This document shows, piece by piece, positions 1-8,434 of a stretch of 64,000 nt of DNA (its first letter is position 1; each line of letters opens with the position of its first letter). The position numbers and the translations under genes were made by a program. This DNA is from Acidithiobacillus sulfuriphilus (lineage in GTDB: Bacteria; Pseudomonadota; Gammaproteobacteria; Acidithiobacillales; Acidithiobacillaceae), in NCBI RefSeq assembly GCF_003721225.1, contig NZ_RIZI01000193.1, forward strand, positions 3,170 through 67,169. Direction: 5' to 3'. The notes beneath the pieces were generated by a model. That model ran no database searches. It saw only the letters and a program-made list of their open reading frames with translations, and had not been told where the DNA came from.

Positions 1-2
1 TC

Positions 3-599
3 ATGAATCTGCTGGATTACGCGGCGGTAGCGGTGCCGGCCGGATTCCGCCCTGACGGCCTGCCATTCGGCGTCACCCTGTTTGCCCCGGCGCATCAGGA
101 TGTGCCACTGCTACATCTGGCCGAGCGCTGGCAGTTGGCAGACTCCATGCCCAACGGCGCTGTGGAAACCATGCCGCCACCAGTGGAAACCGTACCCGCC
201 GCAGTGCCCAGCGGCCAGGTACGGGTCGCGGTGGTCGGTGCCCACCTCAGCGGGCTACCGCTCAATCAGCAACTCACTTCACGCGGTGGCCGGCTGCTAA
301 GCGAGACCCGCACCGCTCCCTGCTACCGGTTTTACGCCCTGCCAGATGGCAAGCGTCCCGGGCTGATTCGCGTCGCCAATGGAGGCGAGGCGATCGACTG
401 TGAGGTGTGGGAGATGCCCACCGCAGTCTTTGGATCCTTGGTCGCCGGCATCCCCGCGCCACTGGGGATCGGTACCGTCGAACTGGCCGATGGCAGCGCG
501 GTCAGTGGTTTCCTATGCGAAGGGATAGGTATTACCAACGCCAGCGATATCACCAGATTCGGCGGCTGGCGTGCTTATTTGCGCTCGCTGCAGGTCTGA
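3..599 (+). CDS. atzF: Allophanate hydrolase, C-terminal part (5' end outside the window)
   Basis: This is the 3' end of allophanate hydrolase, a cytoplasmic enzyme that splits allophanate into ammonia and CO2 in urea, cyanurate or guanidine breakdown. The visible 198 residues begin in the end of the amidase-signature domain (NLLDYAAVAVPAGFRPDGLP, a conserved family stretch) and continue through the C-terminal domain: VAVVGAHLSGLPLN, then VWEMPTAVFGSLVAGIPAPL, then GIGTVELADGS and the closing FGGWRAYL. The catalytic Ser-cisSer-Lys triad lies upstream and cannot be seen. The frame is open from the first bases, so the first visible ATG is not the true start. It converges on the HRI1-like gene and the two 3' ends overlap by about 25 bases. 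It fits the nitrogen-scavenging theme of the rest of the window. Confidence 0.9.
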   Translation: MNLLDYAAVAVPAGFRPDGLPFGVTLFAPAHQDVPLLHLAERWQLADSMPNGAVETMPPPVETVPAAVPSGQVRVAVVGAHLSGLPLNQQLTSRGGRLLSETRTAPCYRFYALPDGKRPGLIRVANGGEAIDCEVWEMPTAVFGSLVAGIPAPLGIGTVELADGSAVSGFLCEGIGITNASDITRFGGWRAYLRSLQV

Positions 600-1285
600 A
601 GGGCCAGCATCTCGATCGGCAGTGTCAGACTCTGGCCTTCCAGCCAAGGTAGGGTGGAATGCAGGATATAGCCGGCCTGTCCGGCAATTTCGCCAAAGGA
701 AATCTCGCAATCGGCCAGCCGGCGCAAATCGTCATCGCTAGCCATGCCCGCATGCAGTCGGTACCAGTATTTGCGGCTCTCTGCATCGGCTAGAGGACGG
801 TCGCGCACCCGCATGAAACGCCGCCCCGCTCTCAACCACAGGATCTGCGCCCGAGCATCCGTCGACCAGCAAACATCAACCGAACCTTCCCCTTCCTCCA
901 CACGCTCCCAGCGCTCGGTGTACTCAGCCTCAACGCCGTATTCTTCGATGGCATCGGCTGTGGAGGAAAACACCATACGCCCGAGATCGCGCAGACCTAT
1001 GGGGCGGTAGTCTACACAGCGTTGCCACTCGCAGGTATCGCCGTCGATCAACGTCACGCCCGCAAATCCCTCTTGGCCCAGCAGCGCTAGCAATTGCGCA
1101 CGACTACAATCACTCAGCGTGACGCAGCCTGAAAAATCGGGCCGGTCCGCGGGTATGCGCAGGTCGGCATGCCAGGCGGCGGTCTGCAGCCAGAACACCA
1201 GAGTGGTGTCGTCACGGAGAATCGGCGTAGTGAGCAGTCTGCGCCGCCACAACCCCTGGTAGACAGCAGGCACGGTGTTGTTCAT
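575..1285 (-). CDS. Conserved hypothetical protein, HRI1-like
   Basis: A 236-residue soluble protein without signal peptide or membrane segment. The opening VPAVYQGLWRRRLL and the phrase VFWLQTAAWHADLRIPADRP resemble a conserved bacterial family that I tentatively match to the HRI1-like fold; the function is unknown. I chose the ATG at 1285 because it overlaps the stop of the upstream lactonase gene (TGATG), which indicates translational coupling; an in-frame start 13 codons upstream would sit inside that gene. The pairing with a lactonase-like hydrolase suggests the two act on the same substrate or pathway, but the sequence does not say which. Its 3' end overlaps the convergent allophanate hydrolase gene. 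Confidence 0.75.
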   Translation of the reverse strand: MNNTVPAVYQGLWRRRLLTTPILRDDTTLVFWLQTAAWHADLRIPADRPDFSGCVTLSDCSRAQLLALLGQEGFAGVTLIDGDTCEWQRCVDYRPIGLRDLGRMVFSSTADAIEEYGVEAEYTERWERVEEGEGSVDVCWSTDARAQILWLRAGRRFMRVRDRPLADAESRKYWYRLHAGMASDDDLRRLADCEISFGEIAGQAGYILHSTLPWLEGQSLTLPIEMLALQTCSERK

Positions 1286-2067
1286 CAGTCGTGGAACTCT
1301 GGAAATCGGCGCAGGGCCCGCCAAAAGGCCAGATCATGGTTGGGCCAGAGCCGGGCCTTTTCCTGCGCAGCCAGGTGCTTCAGCTTGCGGATACTGGCTA
1401 AGGCCTGTTCTTCGCGGTCCTGCCAGCAGATCCCCGGCGCGATCTCGTCGCGCAGGTTTTCCTCGAGATCAGCGGCGTCGCCACAAAGGATGACCGGCGC
1501 CCCGTGAGGCAGTTCAACCCACAGCGACATGTGCCCAGCGGTATGGCCGGGGCTGGACACCGCGCGCACCCCGGGTACCAGTTCATATTCCCCGCTCATC
1601 ACCTTCCAGCGATGGTCGCCGGAAAAGTCATCGGGAAAGTACGCCGGGTCTAATCCGCTGCGCGCGGCTTCGAGTTCGTCGCCCTGGACATGGACCTCGG
1701 CGCCGCACACCTCGCACAATCCGCCGGCATGGTCGAAATGCAGATGGCCGAGAAACACCAGGTCCACGTCGGCCAAGGTCAGACCCAAGCGCGCCAGGTG
1801 ATGCGGCAGGCGCTGGCCTTCACGCATATCGGGGGCCCCGAAGGCGAAGGTTTTGGGGTCGTAGTAGTGGTCCCGCTGCCGCTGGTCGGCAATCTTGCCG
1901 TAGTCGCAGCCGACATCGTAGAGGATACGCCCGTGCGCAGTCTCAATCAGATACGCGATGATCGGCGCCTCGATGACCTGGCCCTGACCGCGATGGCGGG
2001 TAGAGAGGGATTTGTCGTAACGGTGGGTGGCGGTAAGCAGCGGCCACATCCTGAGGACCTGGGTCAT
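1285..2067 (-). CDS. Metallo-beta-lactamase-fold hydrolase, N-acyl homoserine lactonase family
   Basis: A 260-residue cytoplasmic hydrolase of the AiiA/AttM branch of the metallo-beta-lactamase fold. The zinc motif HLHFDH lies at residues 108-113. Further metal ligands are expected in SPGHTAGH (the motif 4 His), in LCGDAADL (the bridging Asp) and in the C-terminal His of PNHDLAFW. The ATG at 2067 is preferred over one 20 codons upstream because CAGGAG stands five bases before it. A sigma-54-type promoter lies about 60 bases upstream, and the gene overlaps the next one by one base. Family members open lactone rings, including homoserine lactones; given the nitrogen-related neighbours, a metabolic lactone or cyclic amide is an equally possible substrate. 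I see no quorum-sensing genes nearby. Confidence 0.8.
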   Translation of the reverse strand: MTQVLRMWPLLTATHRYDKSLSTRHRGQGQVIEAPIIAYLIETAHGRILYDVGCDYGKIADQRQRDHYYDPKTFAFGAPDMREGQRLPHHLARLGLTLADVDLVFLGHLHFDHAGGLCEVCGAEVHVQGDELEAARSGLDPAYFPDDFSGDHRWKVMSGEYELVPGVRAVSSPGHTAGHMSLWVELPHGAPVILCGDAADLEENLRDEIAPGICWQDREEQALASIRKLKHLAAQEKARLWPNHDLAFWRALRRFPEFHD

Positions 2068-2127
2068 GCGGTCTCCTGCGGCAACGCGTTGATCGCCACA
2101 GCGGCTCCGGCGAATGCCGTTTCCCAA

Positions 2128-2142
2128 GCAATTGTACGGCCA
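2128..2142 (-). promoter_or_regulatory. Putative sigma-54 promoter of the lactonase operon
   Basis: Read on the minus strand this is TGGCCGTACAATTGC followed by TT, a GG-N10-GC element matching the RpoN consensus at both invariant dinucleotides. Its GC lies about 60 bases before the lactonase start codon. No convincing NtrC site was found upstream, so the activator is unknown. Confidence 0.5.
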
Positions 2143-2215
2143 ATGTTACTGGCCGCTCCGGCCACCCGTGCAGTTTTCCCGGCAGGCTTGATTCGCATGG
2201 TTATTTTTATTCCAG

Positions 2216-3226
2216 CTATACCGCAGTCAAAAAGGAAACCCCAACCGCACCGTAGAAGCCATCGGCCTTGTTTGGCCCCGAGGTCACCACGCCATAGTCA
2301 TCGCTAAGGATGCGCTTCACTCGGTGTGTATGGAATCCGGAAAGCAAGCATGACATCGGAATGACCTGCTCGCCATCGTCGCCATATAGTGCATGATGCA
2401 AAGATGGCAGGCGGTACCAAGGCACTGTGGGCTTTTCATGATGGGCGTTGTGGTATGAAAAGTTGAGTAGCAGCAGATTGAGCAGTGGGTGACGCACCGA
2501 AACCAGATTAGAATAGGTATTGTTCTGCTCGTAGGCACGGTCACGTATTTTGTTGTCAGGAATACCGCCTGCCGCCAAAATGGCGAAGGCGTCGTAGGTG
2601 TGCTGGTAAGCGTCGGCGAAGCGCAGTGCAGTGATGAAAATCACATAGGCGACGAAATACAGCACTAGCGCCTTCCACGACACCCAAGCCAGCATGGCAA
2701 AAAACAACAGGCGCAATACCAGCACCGCAATGATGCGCTTTCTGGCCGTCGCGTACTCCAGATCAATGAAGGGCAGCAGCAGCACATAAATCCGCATGAT
2801 AAATTCTACTGCAGGGATGTAGGCCCACTCGAGCACCAGCACCAGGTTACGCAGCCACGAGGGACCGGCGCGCAGAAAGGACTTATAGTCGAAAGTGATC
2901 ACATCGGCGCGATCACGGTGGTGCCGCATATGCTTGCGGCGCAGATCGGCGAACGACGCATAGCAGCTTCCGTTTAGCCATCCCATGATCACACCGCAAC
3001 GATGATTGGCTGCGTTGCTCCCGAATATCGTTCCATGAGCGACTTCATGGATGAAATAAGCGGAATAGATCAGGGCGTGGGCAAGCAACAGCACCCCCAA
3101 GACGTTCAGCCACCAAGGTGCGACCGTTAGCAAACCGGTCCCTACACCATAACCAGTGAATGTATAGCCGAGAGCCAGAGCATTGGGTATGGCGCCATCT
3201 ATATGGCGAAATAACTGATTAGCCAT
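2216..3226 (-). CDS. Membrane fatty acid desaturase
   Basis: A 336-residue integral membrane di-iron desaturase. The three histidine boxes are clear: HEVAH at residues 60-64, HMRHH at 99-103, and a third HNAHH box near residue 265 inside NFSYHNAHHEKPTVPW. At least four hydrophobic segments are visible (about residues 20-60, 130-160, 168-200). Family members insert a double bond into an acyl chain or act as related hydroxylases, using oxygen and an external electron donor. No dedicated ferredoxin or reductase gene lies beside it. The adjacent genes do not reveal its substrate. The ATG at 3226 is the only reasonable start. Membrane lipid adjustment is an inference from the family. Confidence 0.88.
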   Translation of the reverse strand: MANQLFRHIDGAIPNALALGYTFTGYGVGTGLLTVAPWWLNVLGVLLLAHALIYSAYFIHEVAHGTIFGSNAANHRCGVIMGWLNGSCYASFADLRRKHMRHHRDRADVITFDYKSFLRAGPSWLRNLVLVLEWAYIPAVEFIMRIYVLLLPFIDLEYATARKRIIAVLVLRLLFFAMLAWVSWKALVLYFVAYVIFITALRFADAYQHTYDAFAILAAGGIPDNKIRDRAYEQNNTYSNLVSVRHPLLNLLLLNFSYHNAHHEKPTVPWYRLPSLHHALYGDDGEQVIPMSCLLSGFHTHRVKRILSDDYGVVTSGPNKADGFYGAVGVSFLTAV

Positions 3227-3302
3227 CTTTATCTACTCCGAAACATTATTCGCGAGTTCGGCGGCTTTGCTACCGGTAAAATTGGCAACGGCAGTCAATT
3301 GC

Positions 3303-4304
3303 TCATTTGGCCAAACCCTTAACGAACCCATCATCAAAGGTCAATGGCGTCGCCGGAATATGGCTAATATCTTTATCCTTGAGTTGGATTTTGCTTATGA
3401 TATTTCCACTAGTATAATACGAAAGAGTAGATTTGCTATTCGTAAATACGGCTTCCATATTCCTCAGGGGAATATTTTTAACCCCGGCGTATTGAGCTGC
3501 GGCTGATGCTGGGCTTACATGTATAGCTTTCGCAATAATTGCTATCGCTTCATTATAGTGGTTTTGCATGTAGCGCATCCCGGCGATATATCCTTCTATT
3601 ACACCGCGAACCTGTTGCGGATTCGATTGTATAAAATTAGTATTGAATGCCAACGTATCGGATATCAACCCAGGTGCATCTTTTGAGGAATAAACTACAT
3701 GGAATTTTTTTCCGCCATCGAGTGAAAGGATTTGGGATACGTGTGGCTGCCATGTAACCCCGATAGGTGTTGCGCCAGATGCAAGAACCGACGGCACCTC
3801 TCCCGCTGGAATGTTGACTTTAGTTATATCATGAAATCCCAAATGCGATTGTTTGAGCGCGTAAGCCAGCAAGAACTCTGACGGCGTACCAAAATTATAT
3901 GCCACTTTATTGCCCTTAAAATCTGAAACATTTTTTATTGAATCAGTTGCGACGATTGCATCTGCTCCATCTGAGTAGTCAATCGGCATCACTACTTTGA
4001 TTGGGAGACCCGTGGCAACGGCTGGAATGACTTGATCATAAGTAAGAGTGCTTGCGTTAACAGCATTAGATGCTGTAGCGCCAGCCAGTAAAGCGCCATC
4101 GCTAAAATTAACCAACTTAACCTTGACACCATATTTATCAAACAAATCAAGCTTTTCCGCAACGTAAAGCGGGCCATAACCAATCCAGTTGACGACCCCT
4201 ATTTTTACGATGGGGCTTGCGTTAGCGGTCGCAGAAAAACCAACTATTGCAAGTGGTAACGCGACCAATGCACGGAGAATGTGTGTTCTGACAATGATGC
4301 CCAT
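3303..4304 (-). CDS. ABC transporter substrate-binding protein, NMT1/SsuA/TauA-like, orphan
   Basis: A 333-residue periplasmic binding protein. The N-terminus has a typical Sec signal: basic start, hydrophobic run ALVALPLAIVGF and a likely cleavage after ATANA near residue 29. The mature part begins IVKIGVVNWIGYGPLYVAEK, which is characteristic of the nitrate/sulfonate/thiamine-precursor binding family. Ligands in this family are small nitrogen or sulfur organics; the ligand here cannot be told. There is no permease or ATPase gene on either side, so it must share a transporter elsewhere or be a remnant of a larger operon. The coding sequence is AT-rich compared with the polyamine genes. A sigma-54-type promoter and two NtrC-like sites stand directly upstream, which argues for a nitrogen-containing ligand. 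Confidence 0.82.
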   Translation of the reverse strand: MGIIVRTHILRALVALPLAIVGFSATANASPIVKIGVVNWIGYGPLYVAEKLDLFDKYGVKVKLVNFSDGALLAGATASNAVNASTLTYDQVIPAVATGLPIKVVMPIDYSDGADAIVATDSIKNVSDFKGNKVAYNFGTPSEFLLAYALKQSHLGFHDITKVNIPAGEVPSVLASGATPIGVTWQPHVSQILSLDGGKKFHVVYSSKDAPGLISDTLAFNTNFIQSNPQQVRGVIEGYIAGMRYMQNHYNEAIAIIAKAIHVSPASAAAQYAGVKNIPLRNMEAVFTNSKSTLSYYTSGNIISKIQLKDKDISHIPATPLTFDDGFVKGLAK

Positions 4305-4344
4305 AGCAATACCCCCTCTCTTTAAGTTAAGCTAATTATATTAA

Positions 4345-4359
4345 GCAATAATCAGGCCA
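4345..4359 (-). promoter_or_regulatory. Putative sigma-54 promoter of the orphan binding protein
   Basis: The minus strand reads TGGCCTGATTATTGC then TTAA. GG and GC are separated by exactly ten bases. Transcription would begin about 30 bases before the ATG at 4304, and two NtrC-like sites follow at 4422-4469. Confidence 0.65.
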
Positions 4360-4421
4360 TGTCGCATACAAATCTAACTTATTGATAGATTGTGATATTG
4401 TTTCGGTCGGATCTGTAGTAC

Positions 4422-4469
4422 GCACTATTATAGGGCAATCATCGGCCATGTAGAGCACCACAATAGGGC
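4422..4469. promoter_or_regulatory. Pair of NtrC-like enhancer sites
   Basis: Two 15-base sites, GCACTATTATAGGGC (4422-4436) and GCACCACAATAGGGC (4455-4469), have a good left half of the NtrC consensus (GCACY-N5-RGTGC) and an imperfect right half (AGGGC in both). Their centres are 33 bases apart, about three helical turns, and they lie 60-110 bases upstream of the sigma-54 element. Confidence 0.5.
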
Positions 4470-4980
4470 TAGGAACATTCAGTGACTGATTCCATGGTGA
4501 TTCAACCACCATGAGGGTCTCGGGATGTTGGAAGCTATGCCGCAGCGATCTTCGTCATCCGCTCCCACGTCACGTCATGCCGTCTTTCTGACTATGCCGC
4601 CGAAGCGTGTGCTGCCACTCATACACACCGGTAGCACGCCCCCCCTTGCCAAACCCCCTCGAATGGCTTGAGGCGATAGTGGTTATCGCCCATGTCCATA
4701 CCTGCCATTACGCAACGTAGCGACACTGCTACCGGTTGGGGGTGGCGGTCAGATGAATGGTAAAGGGCCGCAGCGCACCCCTTAGCCCATCGATGCGCAA
4801 GTGGAATCGGTAACCGCGGACCATTGCTTGCCAGCCGCCCCCACTCCCGGGACTACAAACCGTAACAGGCTTGAGAGAGTGCTCGGCCCAAGTATTGTAG
4901 CCAGTAACAGCACAGGACAGCCGCAGCAATCAGACCTATCCACCCTGTCCAAACCCTTTCATTGCCACCGCTGAACGGAT
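4470..4980. other. Region without a confident gene; possible decayed small membrane protein gene
   Basis: No intact gene is supported. On the minus strand just after the SafE-like gene a short frame contains one hydrophobic segment (TGWIGLIAAAVLCCYWLQYL, about 4870-4960), and a different frame continues as GGWQAMVRGYRFHLRI (about 4740-4830). This could be a frameshifted small membrane protein, for instance of the FixH type often found beside SafE-like genes, but similarity is too weak to name it. Confidence 0.3.
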
Positions 4981-5676
4981 CTAGAATATCCAGAACACAT
5001 GGGTCAAGTTCAGAACGCCGAGACCGATCACCACCACTCCCGCAGCCGCTCTTAGGCATGGGTGCTGGAGGGATGCAGCCAAGCCGCCCCCCACCAGCCC
5101 CATAAGGGCGAGGTTCGGCAGAGTGCCAAGACCGAAAGCCATCATCAGGGCCGCGCCGCGGTCAGCGCCACCGGCGGCCATGGCCCAGATGAGAACACTG
5201 TAGACCAACCCGCAGGGCATCCACCCCCAAAGGGTTCCCAAAGCTATGGCCTGGGGAAAGGAATGCACCGGTATGAAGCGGCGCCCCAAAGGCGCGAGTC
5301 GCTTCCAGAAACCTTCCCCGAGCCGTTCCACCACCGCCAGCCCCCGCCACCAACCGGCCAGATAAAGGCCTAAGACCAGCATGAAAAGGGCAGCCAGCAC
5401 CGCCAGGGCGAGTTGGGCGTAGCGGACATTCACCAGGTTGGCGGCGAAACTACCCACCCCTCCGGCTAGTGCCCCGGCGAAGCTGTAGCTGCCGATCCGG
5501 CCTAGGTTGTAGCCGAGCACCAAGGACCAAGCCGTAGACGGCCTGCGGCGGACCGGGCTCTGGCTGAGGCTAAAGGCTCCGACCAGACCACCACACATAC
5601 CGACGCAGTGGACTCCACCCAGCAGTCCCACCAGGAAGGCTGCAGAAAGACTCGGTCCGGTTATGCTCAGGTTCAC
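4981..5676 (-). CDS. SafE/TauE-like (DsbD_2-type) membrane protein, probably metal-related
   Basis: A 231-residue inner-membrane protein with about six hydrophobic segments. Near the N-terminus it carries HCVGMCGG (around residues 23-30), the hallmark of the small six-helix family usually labelled sulfite exporter TauE/SafE and often found beside copper P-type ATPases and cytochrome oxidase assembly genes. A second conserved motif, GWMPCGLVYS, sits in the middle. The start is a GTG at 5676; the reading is open upstream only in unlikely frames. It lies downstream of a small CxxC protein and a copper amine oxidase on the same strand, so copper handling for that enzyme is a reasonable inference. 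Sulfite export is not supported by anything seen here. Confidence 0.78.
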   Translation of the reverse strand: MNLSITGPSLSAAFLVGLLGGVHCVGMCGGLVGAFSLSQSPVRRRPSTAWSLVLGYNLGRIGSYSFAGALAGGVGSFAANLVNVRYAQLALAVLAALFMLVLGLYLAGWWRGLAVVERLGEGFWKRLAPLGRRFIPVHSFPQAIALGTLWGWMPCGLVYSVLIWAMAAGGADRGAALMMAFGLGTLPNLALMGLVGGGLAASLQHPCLRAAAGVVVIGLGVLNLTHVFWIF

Positions 5677-5764
5677 TCTCTATCGCCCCTGCGGTAAGTC
5701 GCTTCAAAAGCCAACGATCCTGTTTGAGAATCCCGCGAGATCACGCCCCACCGTACCGGCTCGG

Positions 5765-5983
5765 CTAATCTCGCGCCTTGCCCGCGTTGCCGAGCGGTTG
5801 CCCCCGTTCCGTCAATAACTGAATCAAGTAATACGTACTTGCACATCCCAAACAGCAGAATCTGTTCTCCACACCGCCAATGCTACGGATAACCGGCCGC
5901 TTTCCCAGGGGCAACCGGCAGACCCCACAATGAGCGGTGGCCGTGCCCATGGAGGAGTCCACCGCACCGCCGCTGCTGTCCAC
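5765..5983 (-). CDS. Small soluble metal-binding protein with CxxC and FCCxGC motifs
   Basis: A 72-residue protein resembling only the N-terminal metal-binding segment of copper-transporting P-type ATPases of the CcoI type: HCGVCRLPLG at about residues 18-27, then NRFCCLGCASTYYLI. No ATPase domain follows; the frame ends at 5765, so the domain is free-standing. The start is probably the GTG at 5983, which touches the stop codon of the amine oxidase and has GAGGT seven bases upstream; an ATG at 5950 is an alternative. Coupling to the amine oxidase gene, and the SafE-like gene downstream, suggest a copper donor for amine oxidase maturation. It could instead be the leftover of a deleted ATPase gene. 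Confidence 0.65.
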   Translation of the reverse strand: MDSSGGAVDSSMGTATAHCGVCRLPLGKRPVIRSIGGVENRFCCLGCASTYYLIQLLTERGQPLGNAGKARD

Positions 5984-7942
5984 TCACTGCACCTCGCAAC
6001 TCGCCCTCAGTTCGGGCGGCGGCGTATCCATCGCAGGGTTGGCGTCGAAGAATCCGACCGGCCTCAGGATGAAGCCTATGTAGGCCACAGGCATAACCGG
6101 CCAGTCCTCCGGTCGTGGTATATGGTGATGGCCGCATGTGTACCAGACCACGACATCGCTGTTCTCCAGCGGCCTATCCTTAGCCACGTAGGCAGGGAGC
6201 CCATCGCCACCCGGGTGCTGATTGATATAATCGCCAGAAGCGTACATTTCGGACGGGTCATAGGCCGTCACCCACAGGTGGCTACGCATGAACCCGGCGC
6301 GCTTCATCACGCTGGAATCCGGGCTAGCAAACGGGAGTACGTTCTCACCATGCACGATTTTATAGCCGACCGGCTGTCCCACATTGTTGCGCACATTGGG
6401 ATTGATCACCTTCCAGTAACGCCCCGCCAGGGGATTGATTACCCGCTGTGCCTCGGCCTCGCTACGCAACAGTGTCGTCTGAGGATAGCAGCCATTGCCG
6501 AGCGGATTGTGCGGTCCCTGGGTTTCGGGCACAGTATCCACCTCGTAAACCGAGTTGCCTTCGCCGTCGATCATGAAATGCAGACGGAAGTTGAAGAAAT
6601 GCTGGTGAATCGGCGCGTAGAGCTGTGGCGACACCATAACACCGTATTTCGGCTGGACATCCGGCGGCAGCGCACCGACCGACAGACACCCCGTCAACTT
6701 GACTTCAAGCTGGATATCTCCGCTCTGATAGAAGTACCAGAAAAACCCGTAATCGTAGTTACCAACAGTGGCGAAGGATGACACCACGAGGCGCCTCGAA
6801 CGCCTTACCTCGGTGTGATTGGTACGCCAATCGGTATGCTTCCACAACGTGCCATGGTCTTCCTCGTGCATGCACACTGCCTTGGGGATGACCACCACGC
6901 CACCCCGACTGTCCGTCATGATCCCATCAAAATACTTGATGTTACCGAGACAGTCACAGCCCAGTTCTAAGCTGTTCACGAGCCGGCCAATGCCGTATTC
7001 GCCCACGTCAAAGGCGTTCTTCTTGCTGTGAATGGGCCCAGGGTCACCGTATGGGACCACCATCTCCGAGAGCGACGCGCGGTACAGGATCGGGCGCTCA
7101 CGACCCCGGTCCGCGTAACCGATGCAATACAGCACCAGGCCCTCGCGTGGCGTGAAACCAATTCTGAACTTCCATTTCTGCCAGCTAACGGCATACCCGT
7201 CGACCGAAAAGCTTGGCCCGTCCAACTGCACGATATCCAGAGGCTTCAAGTCATCGCGGATAGACCCCACCGCCGTCGCCGTATAATTTCCGGAGGGCGG
7301 CGGGAGGGGGACGACACCATTGTCCTCCACCTTCAGCACCGTCATGGTGTTGAGGTCCACGATGGCCACCACGCCATCCACCGGTCGTCCGTATCCCACG
7401 TCATCGTGACTGGTACGCATCCATGTGTAGCCCCTGGCAAGGCGATGGCCCGGGAACTGCTCGTCTCCGAAATTGCCAGCCGACCAAGGATCCACAATCG
7501 CATTCTCAAAGTCCGTGATGCCACGCTTGCGCAATGCCGCTTGCCATTCCGGGTTGGCTTTGACCGTATTTTCGCACTCGACGAATTCATCGACATGAAT
7601 CGGTGGCTGAACTCCCGACATGTGGGACCAGGACTTGACGCACCGCTCCGTCAGGGACACCACCGCCTCGTAGGTCTGACCGTCCCCATTGTCGAGCAGG
7701 ATAAAATGGGCCTCTCTCGCCTGGGGCTGGCCGGATTCGTAAGCGATCACCTCCGCTTTGGTCGGTTCCCGGAGGGCGGCGGACATAAAACGGACCCTGC
7801 CGGAAAGCTGCCGTCCATCTCGCAGTATCTGCACCGCTTCCCGCATCTCCTCAACGCTCAGCGGATCGAGAGGATGCACACCGCCCATTTCGTCATTGAC
7901 GAACGCCATATTGTCATCCGCATTTTTAACTGAAATATTCAT
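5984..7942 (-). CDS. Copper amine oxidase (primary-amine oxidase)
   Basis: A 652-residue quinoprotein that oxidises primary amines to aldehydes with release of ammonia and hydrogen peroxide. The topaquinone precursor is Tyr396 in VGNYDYGF, matching T-x-x-N-Y-[DE]-Y. The catalytic base is Asp312 in NAFDVGEYGIG. Two copper ligands are His446 and His448 in PIHQHFFNF; the third His is in VWYTCGHHHIPRP near residue 610. I placed the start at 7942 because GGAG lies nine bases before it and the longer upstream reading adds only unconserved residues. There is no signal peptide, so the enzyme appears cytoplasmic, unlike enteric TynA. The SD-linked metal-binding protein and SafE-like gene follow. A sigma-54-type promoter at 8623 may drive it through a long leader. 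Phenethylamine-type or polyamine substrates cannot be distinguished. Confidence 0.93.
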   Translation of the reverse strand: MNISVKNADDNMAFVNDEMGGVHPLDPLSVEEMREAVQILRDGRQLSGRVRFMSAALREPTKAEVIAYESGQPQAREAHFILLDNGDGQTYEAVVSLTERCVKSWSHMSGVQPPIHVDEFVECENTVKANPEWQAALRKRGITDFENAIVDPWSAGNFGDEQFPGHRLARGYTWMRTSHDDVGYGRPVDGVVAIVDLNTMTVLKVEDNGVVPLPPPSGNYTATAVGSIRDDLKPLDIVQLDGPSFSVDGYAVSWQKWKFRIGFTPREGLVLYCIGYADRGRERPILYRASLSEMVVPYGDPGPIHSKKNAFDVGEYGIGRLVNSLELGCDCLGNIKYFDGIMTDSRGGVVVIPKAVCMHEEDHGTLWKHTDWRTNHTEVRRSRRLVVSSFATVGNYDYGFFWYFYQSGDIQLEVKLTGCLSVGALPPDVQPKYGVMVSPQLYAPIHQHFFNFRLHFMIDGEGNSVYEVDTVPETQGPHNPLGNGCYPQTTLLRSEAEAQRVINPLAGRYWKVINPNVRNNVGQPVGYKIVHGENVLPFASPDSSVMKRAGFMRSHLWVTAYDPSEMYASGDYINQHPGGDGLPAYVAKDRPLENSDVVVWYTCGHHHIPRPEDWPVMPVAYIGFILRPVGFFDANPAMDTPPPELRASCEVQ

Positions 7943-8269
7943 ATTCGCAAACTCCGTTTGCCACTTGCCAAGAGGATCTTTGCACGATTTTGCCATGCCG
8001 CAAACGCATAATTTCTTCGAGATACCCAAGAGCCTAATTTGCCCGTTAACACGGGATGGTAAGTAAGCAGTTTGCGCGGTAACGACTGATCTCTTCGTAA
8101 TCGGTCAATTCCTGTGGTATGTCTTTGATTATCCTGTGCATATGCTTGGCCCATCTGAGAGGTGGCCAGTTCATTCATTCTGATCAGATGATGGGTGGAT
8201 GCTAAACAGGATACGGTTACCACGCGGCAATCGCACAAACTGATATTTTTTGCGTACTCTTGCAGGATT

Positions 8270-8434
8270 CTAGCCGTCGAGCGATTCGGTACTGATTCGG
8301 CGAGAGCTGCTAGCGCATCCTAAAATGAGGCAAAAATTGGATCCATAGAACAGCTCTTGTATGCAGAGGGCCGGCACCCATTTCTCAGCAGCGGCAGTGA
8401 TATGCTGCAAACGTCTTGCCAGTATTTTGCGCAT
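8270..8434 (-). CDS. Possible small ORF (54 aa) in the amine oxidase leader
   Basis: A 54-codon frame begins with an ATG preceded by GAGGAAAGATC, a strong ribosome-binding site. The product starts MRKILARRLQHITAAAEKW and is weakly hydrophobic in the middle (ALCIQELFYGSNFCLILGC). It matches no family I know. It lies between the sigma-54 promoter at 8623 and the amine oxidase start at 7942. A second overlapping frame (8385-8513, 42 aa) also has a plausible ribosome site, AAGGAAATTCTG. Either could be a leader peptide or chance. Confidence 0.3.
   Translation of the reverse strand: MRKILARRLQHITAAAEKWVPALCIQELFYGSNFCLILGCASSSRRISTESLDG

Noticed and set aside
1285-2067. Quorum-quenching system
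   Set aside because: Only the fold supports it; there is no LuxI/LuxR-type gene in the window and the promoter type points to nitrogen control.
5930-7933. Long plus-strand frames opposite the copper amine oxidase
   Set aside because: They are the antisense of a gene with all catalytic motifs; no ribosome sites or family matches.
8407-8421. Second GG-N10-GC element (TGGCAAGACGTTTGC)
   Set aside because: Good sequence, but it lies inside a small candidate frame and the element at 8623 is better placed relative to the NtrC site; kept only as an alternative.
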